DNA from: Aradus depressus
Lineage: Eukaryota > Arthropoda > Insecta > Hemiptera > Aradidae
Reading direction: 5' to 3'
Length of the DNA stretch: 64,000 nucleotides
Assembly (NCBI GenBank): GCA_963662175.1
Contig: OY759219.1
Span: forward strand, 32,468,908 to 32,532,907
The stretch's first letter is position 1, and each line of letters starts with the position of its first letter. Shown in pieces: positions 1-10,037 of the stretch. A model generated the notes under the pieces. It was not told the origin of the DNA and ran no database searches. It saw only the letters and a program-made list of their open reading frames with translations. The translations under genes were made by a program, and so were the position numbers.

Positions 1-594
1 TTTATAATTATACGAAATGTATATAGTTTTTACGTTGACTTAATTTTTTTCATATTTTCTGTTTATTTTATTTTTTTTCTTTTACTATATTTTTTTTTAT
101 TTTTTAAATGATATTATAGTGTATTTTTGTACATCTGCTTCGTCAGAAATGTCTCATATATTTTCTTAAATTACCTAAATTTATTTATGTATTGGTAGGT
201 AAGTTTTCTGCATATAGTTTAAGAAAATATTAATAGTTTTACTCCCATCATTTTTATTATATTATTATTTTTTGGATTTATTTAATTTATTATTTGTTGC
301 TTTGTCTTTATTTTTCTGTAAAAGGTAAAAGTTAGGTGAATTTCTTCTCTATAAGTTTATTTACTAAGCTTAAGCTATTTTCTGTATTTTTTCTTTTAGT
401 TACATTAATCATAATATACATATAATCGTTGCTCCTTTTCGAGTAACATGTATCGGATTACGGTGTAGATAAGTGAATAACATGTTTTGGTTGTTAACTT
501 ATATGAGCACTGTACAATGCATTTTTTTTGTATTGTTAATTTGCCTAAATAAAAATAGGTATCCCGACATTTTCGTAATTTTATCAATTTTCCC
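1..594. other. AT-rich sequence, nothing recognised
   Basis: Very T-rich on the plus strand, with no coding-like frame, inverted repeat or tandem repeat that I can support. It ends where the first SINE head begins. Confidence 0.6.
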
Positions 595-915
595 AGGGCG
601 CCGGTAGTACAGAGGTAGTGTGCTAGCCTACTGAGTTCAAGATCGGGGGTTCGAAACTCGGCCAAGGCTCTTGAATTTTTTTTATCTGGGAGGTGAAAAA
701 ACTCGAGCACGCCGTCCGGTTGTTAAGGTCCCAGGTCTATGCGATGTCTAATACTTGTTAAAGACCCCTTTTTTACCCTGTGTGAATAAACTAGGCAGAA
801 TTAACAACTCCCATAGTTGAATCGGGCTCATGTCTATAAGAGCGACGAAACAGCGCTCTGGCAGTAGGCGATATGATTTCGTAGTTCTGGCATGAGTCAC
901 TATAACTAACTAACT
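595..915 (+). mobile_element. tRNA-derived SINE (family S1), near full length
   Basis: Starts with a tRNA-like head: GGCGCCGGTAG, an A-box-like stretch, then a B box (GGGTTCGAAACTC) near 645-658. The body and the CATGAGTCACTATAACTAAC tail match the other S1 copies in the window. The conserved core CGTCCTTCGGATGGGAC is partly deleted here. Pol III boxes A and B are expected for tRNA-derived SINEs. Diverged, so probably old. Confidence 0.8.
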
Positions 916-1097
916 CATATTATTTTGAAGGTACACATGAATCAACCATTTATTCACAACTATGTTTTAGATACTTTCATTTGTCTAACAATTCAACATT
1001 CTTACTGGAGAAAACAATTTTTAAAAAAATCCTATTACGTGCTTTCCAAATTCTTTGAATTGTACTGGATGTGCACCTGATACACCTACAGATTAGT

Positions 1098-1547
1098 AGG
1101 TTAGTTATTCCGACTCATGCCTGGGCTTTAAGTACGAGGTCATATTGTCGAAAGAGCGCTGTGGTGGTACTGCGGGAATCCTAAATTTTGGGGAATTAAG
1201 GAATTTTTGAAGGTTGTTGTGAGCGTGCTGTATTCAATAAAATACCCAGAGCTGTTGTCCACTCACGAGTTTATTTTGCAAAGCCATCTTTCAGTCTAAT
1301 GAGACCATCTTCAGTGCTAACTCAAAGGTAGTGAGCTGTACCAGTTTCTGATTGCTACTCATTATTCCTAAATTTTGGTTACGTAGGTTTATTCCACATA
1401 GGGTAGGGGGGGGGGCAATAAGTACCTGACATCGTACAGACTCGAGACCATCGCCCAACGTCCCATCCGAAGGACGGTTTGCTCAAGGTTTTTTCACCAC
1501 CCAGATAAAAACCTAAGGACCTCGGCCGGGATTCGAACCTGCGATTA
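1098..1547 (-). mobile_element. S1 SINE, minus strand, split by a 174-bp insertion
   Basis: Reads as the reverse complement of S1: TTAGTTATTCCGACTCATGC tail at the left, B-box complement GGATTCGAACCTGCG at the right. Between 1192 and 1365 it is interrupted by unrelated sequence. The bases TCCTAAATTTTGG occur at 1179-1191 and again at 1366-1378, so the insert has a 13-bp target duplication. Confidence 0.75.
1192..1365. mobile_element. 174-bp insertion in the SINE, type unknown
   Basis: Flanked by a 13-bp direct repeat, which suggests retrotransposition. It contains CCATCTTTCAGTCTAATGAG and ACCATCTTCAGTGCTA, reminiscent of the CATCATCAGT-type phrases near Penelope-like element ends. No coding sequence and no poly(A) tail is clear. 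The assignment is a guess; the insertion itself is well supported. Confidence 0.5.
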
Positions 1548-1552
1548 ATGGT

Positions 1553-1765
1553 TTGTCTGTGTGTGTGTCTGTGAACATAACTTCCAATAGAAGAAGATTA
1601 TATTTATACAAAATTTTATATGTTTATCCAGAACTCCACAAGGACGACACATCAACTTTCAGCCGAATCAGCCAAAGGGGAGAAGGGGGGGGGGGGGGGG
1701 GGGGTTACAAGAAATTTTATATTATTGTTTATCCGAATCAGCCAAAGGGAAAGTGGTGGACGGGA
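1553..1765 (+). repeat. Unclassified repeat family U1 fragment with G-run
   Basis: Contains GTGAACATAACTTCCAATAG, AAATTTTATATGTTTATCC and CAGCCGAATCAGCCAAAGG, the internal phrases of the U1 family seen in many places in this window. A run of about 19 G lies at 1686-1704. Reading frames here are made open by the G-run and are not taken as genes. Confidence 0.6.
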
Positions 1766-1874
1766 TGAAAGGGTACAACAACTCGAACTAGAAGACGCTT
1801 ATCATAAGTAGTGGGAGATAGTAACGCTGATGTCTCAGGGTTGCCAGAAGAAAAACTCAGTAACGTTAAGGTAA

Positions 1875-3385
1875 GTTTTATTTTTTAAATATTTTATTTG
1901 CATATTTACAATCAGTTACAAGAGGCCGTAAATAAAGATGGCTATGTGATTAGAATGTCGTATGTTTATATAAAATAATAAGAAAGCAAAACAAGAACAA
2001 TAGTAATATGTATAAAGTATGTATTAGACGTTAAATATATACAAAATAAGTATTAATAAATATATAAGATAAAATATATGCTAGCCTCCCGGGACACTCC
2101 CGCATGATACGGTCCTTTTTCATACAACTAAATGAAGGTAACGAGAACGCGGGTGGTACCCTGGATCTGATTTGCAGTGGAGGCAAACCGAAAGGTCCCT
2201 ACAGGTCGGAACCCAGTGGGGACACTCCCTAGTCTCTGCTTCTGCTCAGGAGGTCTCTAGGCCATTGACTCTTAAGCCGTCGTTGGGGAAGTATGGCAGA
2301 ATGGAGGGCACGGACTAGAGGATTATTGTGGGAACTAAGAAGGGAAAATATTTTTTTATATTTGAATTTATCGACTTCACGAGACGAAAGGTACGTTAAG
2401 GTCATTGTGAATAGTTTTGTTAGAGACGTCGTAAGGAGCATTGGCTATTTTACGATGGATTTTTGATGGAAAGGATTGGATGCGCTGGAGATTGGAAGCC
2501 TTGGCAGAACCCCAGAGTTCAAGTCCGTAAGTCCACAAAGGTTTGAGTATTGCGTTGTATATAAGTCGTTTTGTTTTCAAAGTTAGTTTGGATCGTTTGT
2601 CTAGTAGTGTTAGTAAAAGTTTATAACGTCTGTTCATTTCTTGTGTTTTCAGTCTCGTGTGAGGATTCCAAGTTAGTCGTTTGTCGAGTATGAGGCCTAG
2701 ATAGCGTTCGTTTTTTAAAGGGATGGCATTTTTGTTGAGATACACTGGAGGGTAGGTATATTTTCGACGGAGGGTGAAGACGGTATGAACTGATTTTGTG
2801 TCGTTCACCTTCACTCTCCACTTTTTGCACCAGGACTTGAGAGTTATCAGGCGTTCTTGGAGGTGTCTGGATGAGAGGACTGAGTCGGGATGAGGAGAGA
2901 GGATTGCAGTATCATCTGCAAAGATGTGGAGTTGTGTTGATGGATGGGTGGGGATATCAGCTGTGTATATTGTGTAGAGGATAGGACCCAGGATACTAAC
3001 TTGTGGAACGCCAGCATTTTGTGGGGACGCGGGAGAAAGGGCAAGACCCTGGCTTACACAAAGGGTTCTTTCAGAAAGGTAAGATTTTAGGATTAGGACG
3101 AATGTGAAGGGAAGGGCTGCTTTAAGCTTCCACAGTAGGCCCGGTTGCCAAACTCTGTCAAACGCTTGTTCAACGTCCAGAAAGGCCGCCGGGCAATACT
3201 GCTTTTGCTCCAGGGTAGATGCAATGATGTCTACAACGCGATGGCACTAATGTATGGTTCAGTGGTGTTTTCGGAAACCAAACTTATGATGATGTTATGA
3301 CCATCCAGTATGGAAAGGATTCTCCTTAGAAATAGTTTCTCAAAAACCTTTCCTAGAAGAGGAAGGAGACTGATAGGTCTGTAGG
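1875..3385 (-). pseudogene. Jockey-type LINE, 5'-truncated, reverse transcriptase broken
   Basis: Minus-strand frames give the second half of a non-LTR reverse transcriptase in order: YRPISLLPLLGKVFEKLF near 3350-3300, AAFLDVEQAFDRVW near 3190-3150, GVPQ..LGPILYTIYTADIP near 3010, the catalytic FADDTAIL near 2920, YLGLILDKRLTW near 2700 and LKPLWTYGLELWGSA near 2520, ending in RQWPRDLLSR-like residues near 2235. Frameshifts near 3230, 2830 and 2395 and a stop near 3230 make it dead. The order and wording of motifs match the Jockey clade. The 5' half, including endonuclease and Gag-like ORF1, is missing, which is usual for incomplete reverse transcription. A non-coding 3' region runs to about 1875. 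A second copy lies at 41048-41547. Confidence 0.85.
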
Positions 3386-3388
3386 AAC

Positions 3389-3577
3389 TTAGGTTAGGTT
3401 TTATGACTCATGCCCGGGCTTTAACTACGAGGTCATTTCGCCTACTACCAGAGTACTCTTTCGTCACTCTGGTGGACATGAGCCCGACTCTACTGTGGGA
3501 GTCCTAAATTTTGCCTACCCTACATTTTTATTCATCTAGGGTAGGGGTCTTTAACGAGTACCTGACATTGTACAGAA
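3389..3577 (-). mobile_element. S1 SINE 3' part with TTAGG-type tail
   Basis: Begins TTAGGTTAGGTTTTATGACT on the plus strand, the complement of the S1 tail, and continues to about the core. The tRNA head is missing. It abuts the truncated 5' end of the Jockey LINE. Confidence 0.75.
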
Positions 3578-3777
3578 GCTACTGTCAAAACATAGACTGG
3601 GTTGGGTTTGGCGGTGTGGGACCTTGAAGACGCGCCCCACCAGAAAAAAGTCCTGTAGCGTATAGCCACCCCCATTTAAACATTTATTTTTCACTTCTAT
3701 TGCGTTTTTTCCTGCTCATGTTCAGCAGAAAAAAAAAAAAAAAAAACAAGGCCGTAGCCAACCAAATTCTTTTTAAT
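3578..3777. other. Spacer with GC-rich stretch and A-run
   Basis: Holds a moderately GC-rich stretch (3590-3690) with no recognised domain and an A-run at 3730-3747. Nothing else seen. Confidence 0.5.
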
Positions 3778-4275
3778 GAAAAACATAAAAGTTGTCGGTG
3801 AATCATTGGCAATGTAGGTACTTCCCCAGCGCCAATTAGTCCAAATAATTTTTCTCTCTCTGAACCAATTTACAGATATTGAAAATCAATAGGTGTCTTA
3901 TTCAGGGATATTGGGTTTATAAATAATGTACATTGACAGTAATGCAAATCAAATCGGCTGAAAATTGTTAGGTGTCGTTCTTATTGTGTTTTGACTTTAC
4001 ATATAAAATTTCGTATCGATTCGTTCATTATTCTGGCAGTTTTTTTTTTTTTGTTAAGTACTCCCTTATCTATTCTTCCCTTAGGCCGATTTTTCTGAAA
4101 ATCAATAGGTGTCTTTGGATACAAACACAAAATTTCGTGACTTGTTCACCCTATTGGGAGTTATTGTATTCAAAAACAAACAGCAAGGAATTTTTATTTT
4201 TTGAATCAGATGGTGGGAAAACATGAAATTCCTTTGAAAAATCAACATTGAATTTCTGATCGATTACATAACTTT
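3778..4275 (-). repeat. U1 repeat, near full length, minus orientation
   Basis: From GGTGAATCATTGGCAATG and CTTCCCCAG at the left to CATAACTTTCCCTATAC at the right, this is the reverse complement of the U1 copies near 51 kb. Internal phrases AAAATCAATAGGTGTC and AAATTTCGTATCGATTCG occur twice, showing the family's internal near-duplication. The open frames here are not conserved between copies and are not genes. Confidence 0.65.
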
Positions 4276-4977
4276 CCCTATACTTTTTATAGCTCTTTGG
4301 TGTAGAGCACACTCTACCGGTACTATGTGGAACTTGAAGATAGTCAGCTCCTGTCTCTCCTGAGCTCCTGGTAATGAGACTCTCTGAAAAGTGCAACCAT
4401 CCCGCGGAGCGCGACCCAACCAACCACCAACCAACTCAGCTGACAACTAGATATAGTGAGAAAATATTCTGGGTATTTATTTATTCAGTTCTCTTCATAA
4501 TCGGAAGAAATTAAACCCTGATTTAATTACTCAATAGCTTAATTAGTATATCGATGTGTAATTAATCAGAAATTGATTTGAATCAAATGTTTCAAAGAAT
4601 TTTTTTGATCATGATTTAAGAAATGATTCAAGGTTCGCACATTGAGGCCTGAGCAAAGGACATAAGAACGTCCTGCCTGAATAAAATATCGTCATGAAAA
4701 CAATACTTGGAAGAATTCTAAAAACATATTTATCATAATTTAAATTAAATTAATATCTGTACTGTATTTATTAGTAATATTACTTTTATACTATTATTTT
4801 CAATTATTTATTCATTTTATTTTATTATATACTATTATTGTTATTACTAATTACACTAAGATTTAATAAATGTTTATACATCTAATTCATATATGTATGT
4901 TTCTTGATGTATACCATTTTTATGATGGTGACCTATTATCATGTTACGGTTTAATGGAAATTATTATTATTATTCAA
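4276..4977. other. Unannotated: short GC-rich stretch then AT-rich DNA
   Basis: 4276-4450 is GC-richer but open on both strands without recognisable protein motifs, so I do not call a gene. 4460-4960 is AT-rich. At 4938-4970 the phrase ATCATGTTACGGTTTAATGG followed by ATT repeats matches similar text at 5950-5995 and 19366-19405, probably 3' ends of one LINE or SINE family. Confidence 0.5.
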
Positions 4978-5248
4978 GAGGGCACCAGTAGCTAAGAGGT
5001 AGCGTGCATGTCTATGGAGATCAAAATCGCGGGTTCGAACTCCACTCGGGTTTTTTATCTGGGAAGTGAAAAAAACGTTGAGCATGCTGTCCTTCGGAAT
5101 GGACGTTAAGCGATGGTCCCGAGCTTGTACGATGTTAGGTACTCGTTAAAGACTCCTACACGAGGTGAATAACCCTGGGATTGGCAAAATTTGGGACTCC
5201 CACAGTAGAGTGAGGCTCATTGTGGTATGAGTCAGAATAAATAACTGT
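4978..5248 (+). mobile_element. S1 SINE, internally deleted near its 3' end
   Basis: tRNA-like head GGGCACCAGTAGCTAAGAGG, B box GCGGGTTCGAACTCC, core CTGTCCTTCGGAATGGACG, then body. The segment between CTCAT and GTATGAGTC is missing relative to full copies at 46.96 and 54.48 kb. Confidence 0.8.
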
Positions 5249-5323
5249 TTTTGGAGAACAGCATATCGTAAAATTTCGAAAGTTAAACAAATTAAAGTAA
5301 TATCGAAGTTATCAAAACATGGA

Positions 5324-5636
5324 GTTAGTTATTATGATTCAGACTTTAACTACAAGGTCATATCGCCTACTACCAGAGCGCTCTTTCGTCACTCTGGTGG
5401 ACATGCGCCTCTACTATGAGAGTCCTTAATTTTGCCTACCCTAAATTTTTATTCGCCTAGTGTAGGGTGTAACGAATACCTGACATCTTACAGTAACGTC
5501 CTATCCAAAGGACGGCGTGCTTTTTGTTAAGTTTATTTTACCTGCGTATAATAAACTAAAGGCCTCGGCCGGGTTTCGAACCCGCCATTGAGCTCAGTAA
5601 GCAAGGTACGCATACCACTGAGCAACCGGGGCCCTC
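5324..5636 (-). mobile_element. S1 SINE, near full length, minus strand
   Basis: Tail GTTAGTTATTATGATTCAGA at left, CACTCTGGTGGACATG, core complement CCTATCCAAAGGACGG, B-box complement GTTTCGAACCCG, and head complement CCACTGAGCAACC at right. No clear target duplication. Confidence 0.8.
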
Positions 5637-5663
5637 AAAGTGTTTGTATTCTAAGTTTTAAAG

Positions 5664-5881
5664 TCGGGAGCCATGGTGGCCGTGCGGGCTCGAGCGTAGG
5701 GCTTTGGTCGCATTGTCTCACCATGGGTTGCGGGTTCGAATCCCGTCTGGGAGGGAGTTTTATTTCGTAGATAAAACTTCCTCCCGGGGCCATGGATGTC
5801 GTAAATAAGTAGGTAAAACACCAGTATAAGAGTCATACATAAGGCATCGTACGTAAGGCCAAAATTTAAAAAAAAAAAAAG
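5664..5881 (+). mobile_element. Second SINE family (S2), tRNA-Leu/Ser-like head
   Basis: The head has an A-box-like TGGTGGCCGTGCGGGCTCGA and a B box GCGGGTTCGAATCCCG near 5728-5743, then a body unlike S1, ending in a 13-A tail. The long variable-arm-like spacing between the boxes suggests a Leu- or Ser-type tRNA ancestor (inference). A truncated copy in the other orientation lies at 20505-20590. Confidence 0.7.
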
Positions 5882-6057
5882 TTTTAAAATCGTTTGAAGT
5901 ATATATAATTTATAAGCTATTTTGCCTCACACACTTGTATTACGTATCCAATTACCATGTTATGGTTTAACGGAAATAAATATTATTATTATTATTCTTG
6001 GTAAAAGTTAATAACAACATGTTATTAACATTTTTCTGTGAATATTAACAATGTTAA

Positions 6058-6996
6058 CCCTCCTAATACCACGTGGGGTCAAAAAAGACCCCATGCGTTT
6101 TAAAATGTGTATGAACTGCTCAATATAATTTCTATTTCGATGAGGCTTCTGGACATTTATCCGTAGACTATCTCCATTCGATTTCATTAAGAAAATGTAT
6201 TCAGTTTGTATTTTAAAAATTGATATAAAATAATATTTTCACAAAAACGTAGTTGGGGTCATGCGGGACCCCACGTGGTATTATTTTCGTTCGTCTGATG
6301 AGAAGTATTTTCAAGAAGTTCCACTCAGTAAACAATTCCGAAAAGTTACGTTTGCTCTTCAATTGACCTGCAATTCGAAGAAGACATTGCCCGCACCCGC
6401 TGGAGTTTTTCCTGGAGCTCTTTCTGATCAACATTTCTTGGTTTCCCACTTCTCGTTCACCTCTTGAATTTTATTTAGATCTAATTTCAGTATGCGTTGA
6501 CGGTTCGGACCGTAAAGATAAATCATGGAACACATTGTGTCCTCGCGAACGTTGATGTTAGTAAAGCGTGCCAGGGAGATTGCAGGGTTTGAATCTGAGG
6601 AGGCCCTTATGGAAACGGAACAGCTCGAAGTGATCTCCGATGTTGAAGACGTTTTGGAAACGGACGATGAAGACCTTGATGAGCTAGAAGCACGTATGTA
6701 AAAACCATGTCTCAAAAAAATTTCTTTGCGCTAAATGTAAATAATAATAGCACCCATAGTGTGAATATACTTTTTTAAGTTTCATGATTTACTTTTTTTT
6801 GAATAAACATTTTTTATACCATTTTTTCTCAACTTTTTAAACTCTTTGTTATTTTTCCCTCATCTTTGAATGAACTTGATTGAAAAAGTTAGAATGAAAA
6901 GCTAGTTGGTACATGAAAAATTGAAAAATGAAGTGGGGTCTCAAAAGGACCCCACGTGGTATTTTTCGTTTCACAGGTCACGTGGTATTAGGAGGG
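6058..6996. mobile_element. Non-autonomous piggyBac-like element, 939 bp
   Basis: Flanked by TTAA at 6054-6057 and 6997-7000. The ends are inverted: CCCTCCTAATACCACGTGG on the left and its complement CCACGTGGTATTAGGAGGG-type text on the right. piggyBac transposases insert at TTAA and their elements begin CCC, so both features agree. The subterminal motif GACCCCACGTGG recurs near 6070, 6266 and 6948, likely transposase-binding repeats. Almost all of the transposase is missing; one short acidic ORF remains inside. Confidence 0.85.
6525..6701 (+). CDS. Short acidic ORF inside the piggyBac-like element
   Basis: A 58-residue frame from ATG 6525 to TAA 6699-6701. The first half has KRAREIAGFESEEA; the second half is strongly acidic (ISDVEDVLETDDEDLDELEA). 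Many piggyBac transposases begin with an acidic disordered segment, so this may be the retained N-terminus of the parent transposase that now ends at a stop. It lacks the DDD catalytic core and the C-terminal RING-like finger, so no transposition activity is expected. It could also be chance. Confidence 0.4.
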   Translation: MEHIVSSRTLMLVKRAREIAGFESEEALMETEQLEVISDVEDVLETDDEDLDELEARM

Positions 6997-7000
6997 TTAA

Positions 7001-7408
7001 TAGCAAATTTTGATATTAAAAGTTATTATATTTTAGCCCGATCTTTTAATTTGTTTACAAAATTGCTAATAACACGTTTTCAGCAGTGTTTCCTTGGATG
7101 TAAATTCACCTTTACTGTCAACCTTTATTATGATCCACTCGTAGATGAATATATAAATTTAAAAAAATATATATATATATGACAATATTATTTCGACAAC
7201 TTTTTAGAAATTTTGCAATATACAGTAATAAATCTGTACCATAAATTAGCTTTATTTGCAAATAAAAGTTAAATTTTGGTGACATTTAGTAGAATTTTAA
7301 GTCTGCAAGCAAGGAAGAGCTGCTGTCCTCGTACCAAATCGAAGCTGAACTTCAAATAAAACAGCTTATATGAAAATTCGGTGTTATAAATTCTTGGAGT
7401 ATGAATAT
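7001..7408. other. AT-rich spacer
   Basis: AT-rich with a TATATA run near 7170. Nothing recognised. Confidence 0.5.
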
Positions 7409-7600
7409 AAAATAAAAAATCGGTGAATCACCGGCAATGTACTTCCCCAGAACGAATAAATCAATTAAATTTTCGCTCCCTCTCCAAAACCAGTCGACTG
7501 TTTGCGCTAATATTCAATTGTTGACTTACATAGAGACTTCTAAATTCTCATATAAAATTTAGTGTCGATACATTCCCTATAATTTCACCCTCCAAGTCCA
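7409..7600 (-). repeat. U1 repeat fragment
   Basis: GGTGAATCACCGGCAATG, CTTCCCCAG and TTAAATTTTCGCTCCCTC match the terminal part of U1 in minus orientation, as at 3778 and, inverted, at 46.5 and 51.6 kb. Confidence 0.6.
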
Positions 7601-7830
7601 ATCGCTGTGGGACTCCACGTGTCTTTTCTTGAATCGGTGATCCTGTGATAGGAATGTGTCTCTTTATTGGCCATTGCTTGTACGAACTACTCCAGAACGA
7701 CGTCTATGTCGAGTTTTCTTACTTCTGAAAACCTTTCTAATATTTTTATTCTCACTCCACAATTTCAAAAGCGAGGCACTGTATATAGTAAATATTATAT
7801 ATATATAATTTTTTTAAATTTATATATATA

Positions 7831-8191
7831 GGTTAGGTTAGGTTTTATGACTCCTCTATAACACCAGACTGCCCCGCGTGCCTTGGTGAGACGGAGACAG
7901 CGAAGCATGTCCTCCTCAAATGCCCCAGATTTGAGGAGGGAAGGATAAATCTGGAGTGCAGCATGGGCGCCCCACTGACTGCTACCAGCTACGTGGACGC
8001 TATGCTGCGCTCCCAGGAGTCGTGGGATGAGGGCTGCGAATTTGCAGCGCTCATCATGGGTGGGTTGGCCCTCCAGGAGAGGGCTGACAAGGAACAACAG
8101 TAGCGGCAATAAGAACAGAAGAACAGGCTACGAACCCACGACCTTGAGCTCAGAAGTCAAGCACGCATACCACTGAGCTACCGGCGCCCTC
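7831..8191 (-). mobile_element. Chimeric S1 SINE with its middle replaced by LINE sequence
   Basis: 7831-7853 is the SINE tail (GGTTAGGTTAGGTTTTATGA) and 8126-8191 is the SINE head complement (B box TACGAACCCACGACC, CACTGAGCTACCGGCGCC). Between them, where the SINE core should be, lies a LINE 3' coding fragment in the opposite orientation. A full S1 copy is about 345 bp and this locus spans 361 bp. Confidence 0.6.
7861..8103 (+). pseudogene. LINE C-terminal fragment with CCHC knuckle
   Basis: An 80-residue open frame ending at TAG 8101-8103. It reads PDCPACLGETETAKHVLLKC, the C-x2-C...H...C zinc knuckle found at the C-terminus of R1- and Jockey-related reverse transcriptases, then a conserved-looking tail (YVDAMLRSQESWDEGC, ALQERADKEQQ) to the stop. 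Only the end of the ORF is present. Such knuckles are thought to bind nucleic acid during target-primed reverse transcription. A dead fragment; exact clade uncertain. Confidence 0.7.
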
Positions 8192-8200
8192 TCTCTCTCA

Positions 8201-8236
<36 letters not shown>
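8192..8236. repeat. CT then TA microsatellite
   Basis: (CT)n followed by (AT)n directly after the SINE head at 8191. Confidence 0.85.
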
Positions 8237-8244
<8 letters not shown>

Positions 8245-8405
8245 AGAGAGTATGTAAATGTGATGGATAATATAATAAAGTTAAATAATAAATGGCAATA
8301 CAACGTAAGTACAAAAGAAAAAAAAATAATAATAAAAATAGTAATGTCTATTATAAAATCGTGAAGAATGTACAAACATAAGTAATATATATACGTATAT
8401 AAATA

Positions 8406-8683
8406 CGAGGGTCGTTCAATAAGTCTTTAGACAAAGATACAAAAACAAAGTATTTTGAGTACATTTTATTTTTATTTTTCAACATAATCTTCTTTTAGCT
8501 CAATACACTTTTCTAAGCGTTTTTCCAACTTTTTTAAAAAGAACCACACGATCGATATAGCTAAAAATATAAAAAATAAACAGCTATCTATTGAGTAAAT
8601 GGATGCTTCCGAAAAACAAACTATTTTCAGTGACCCGCGTGCCATTCTCTTGGATTTTCTAAGGACTTATTGAACGACCATCG
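8406..8683. mobile_element. Internally deleted mariner element, 278 bp
   Basis: Inverted ends CGAGGGTCGTTCAATAAGTC (left) and ACTTATTGAACGACCATCG (right), with TA at 8404-8405 and 8684-8685. The minus strand inside encodes the last residues of a mariner transposase, reading KKLEKRLEKCIELKEDYVEK before a stop (near 8535-8480). mariner transposase cuts at TA. All catalytic residues are gone, so it could move only with a transposase supplied elsewhere. Confidence 0.85.
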
Positions 8684-8685
8684 TA

Positions 8686-9167
8686 GTAAAACCCCTCTTT
8701 ACGGACACCTCTCCTTAAGGACAATTTAGCGATGTCCTGGCCCGAAGTATAGGAAACAATGTATTTTTACCCCCGTCGGACACCCCTCTAATGGACGCGG
8801 ACAACCAATTTTTCATCATTAAGAGATAAATTTTCCCCTCATAAGCGGACACTTACAAAATAATTCATTTGTAATTTTGAATACCTTTTATTATTAGTAA
8901 AATTCGCTGTTTGTGAAAGAGGCATAGAGAAGAGTTCGGTTTATTAACTTAAAATCCATATTACCTATTATTATTTGTGTTTTATCTAATTATCTATTGT
9001 TCGTTACCTATATATGTAGTATTAAACATGAAATCAAATTAAACGTTTTGTATATGTACCTACATACATGTAATGATTTTTTTTTTTTTTAACTCTCCTC
9101 AACGGACACCCTTCTGCAACTGACAATTTTCTTGGTCCCGTGACTTTCCGTTGCAGAGGGGTTTTAC
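8686..9167. mobile_element. pogo/Tigger-like non-autonomous element
   Basis: Inverted ends GTAAAACCCCTCTTTACGG and (complement) GTAAAACCCCTCTGCAACGG, flanked by TA. Subterminal repeats of GGACACC-type text occur near both ends (8705, 8780, 9105). The TA at 8684-8685 is shared with the right end of the mariner element. No coding sequence. Confidence 0.7.
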
Positions 9168-9290
9168 TATATATAGGTATACATACATATATAAAACTTA
9201 TTTTTGTACATTCTTCCGATGTTATAGTAGGTAGACATTACTATTTTTGTTTATTTTTTATCATTATTTATTTTTTTCGCTTGTACTTCT

Positions 9291-9668
9291 ATTATGTATA
9301 GGTGTTATATATTATAAATACACACTTTTTGGCCTTATGGTCTCCCTTTCTACATTTATTTTTATTTTTTCATCAAAATTTCAACCATATTTCGTCCCTT
9401 GGCACATTCTCAAGTATCCTTTAACATTTATATTGTTAGATTATAGGGGAGTAGAATGGAGGAACGAGTGAGGTGTGATAATATGTGACGAAGTTTCTAT
9501 AACTGGAAATAAACAAATAGTAATATAAATGTTAAAGAAGAATACTTGAGAATGTGCCAAGGGACGAAATAGGGTTGAAATTCTGATGAAAAAATAAAAA
9601 TAAATGTAGAAAGGGAGACCATATGGCCAAAAAGGGTGTGTTTATAATATATAACACCTATACATAAC
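9291..9668. mobile_element. Foldback element, two 147-bp arms
   Basis: 9291-9437 and 9519-9668 are near-perfect inverted copies separated by 81 bp. The arms carry TGGCCTTATGGTCTCCC and TTTCGTCCCTTGGCACATTC with ACTTGAGAATGTGCCAAGGG in the right arm. A similar CACTTGAGAATGCTCTAACG phrase follows the Penelope-like ORF at 48.78 kb, so the arms may come from a Penelope-like terminal region (inference). The open frames in each arm are mirror shadows, not genes. Confidence 0.7.
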
Positions 9669-10037
9669 AAAATTAAAGGAGAAGGTCTCAAAAAATTGAA
9701 TTCTCAATTAAAAACACATTTGTACTTCTAGTTATATTGCCATTTATTATTTGACTTTATTCTATTATCCATCACATTTACTTATGAGTTTTAGCTACTG
9801 TAAATTTACAAACAAAAATAAATACATTAGAATTGTTATTAAAATGCTGGTGCATTAAAAATAGTTCTGTATTGGGGCTGGTCCGTTAATTAGAGATATA
9901 TGTTAGCAGGCTGTTTCACTGTACCTACTTTTGAAAAAAATAAATCATTGATTTATTCCAAAATTTGGCATAAACTATTTAATAGTATAAACGATTTCTA
10001 CTATTTATAAACTATTTAATAGTTTATCAGTTGTTAG
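9669..10037. other. AT-rich spacer
   Basis: Holds short repeats of AAACTATTTAATAGT near 9970-10020, themselves palindromic. Otherwise nothing seen. Confidence 0.5.

Noticed and set aside
595..670. tRNA gene
   Set aside because: The A and B boxes belong to SINE heads with SINE bodies; the acceptor stems do not pair as in real tRNAs.
5588..5836. Short ORFs over the S1/S2 SINEs on both strands
   Set aside because: They overlap tRNA-like SINE heads and repeat with them.
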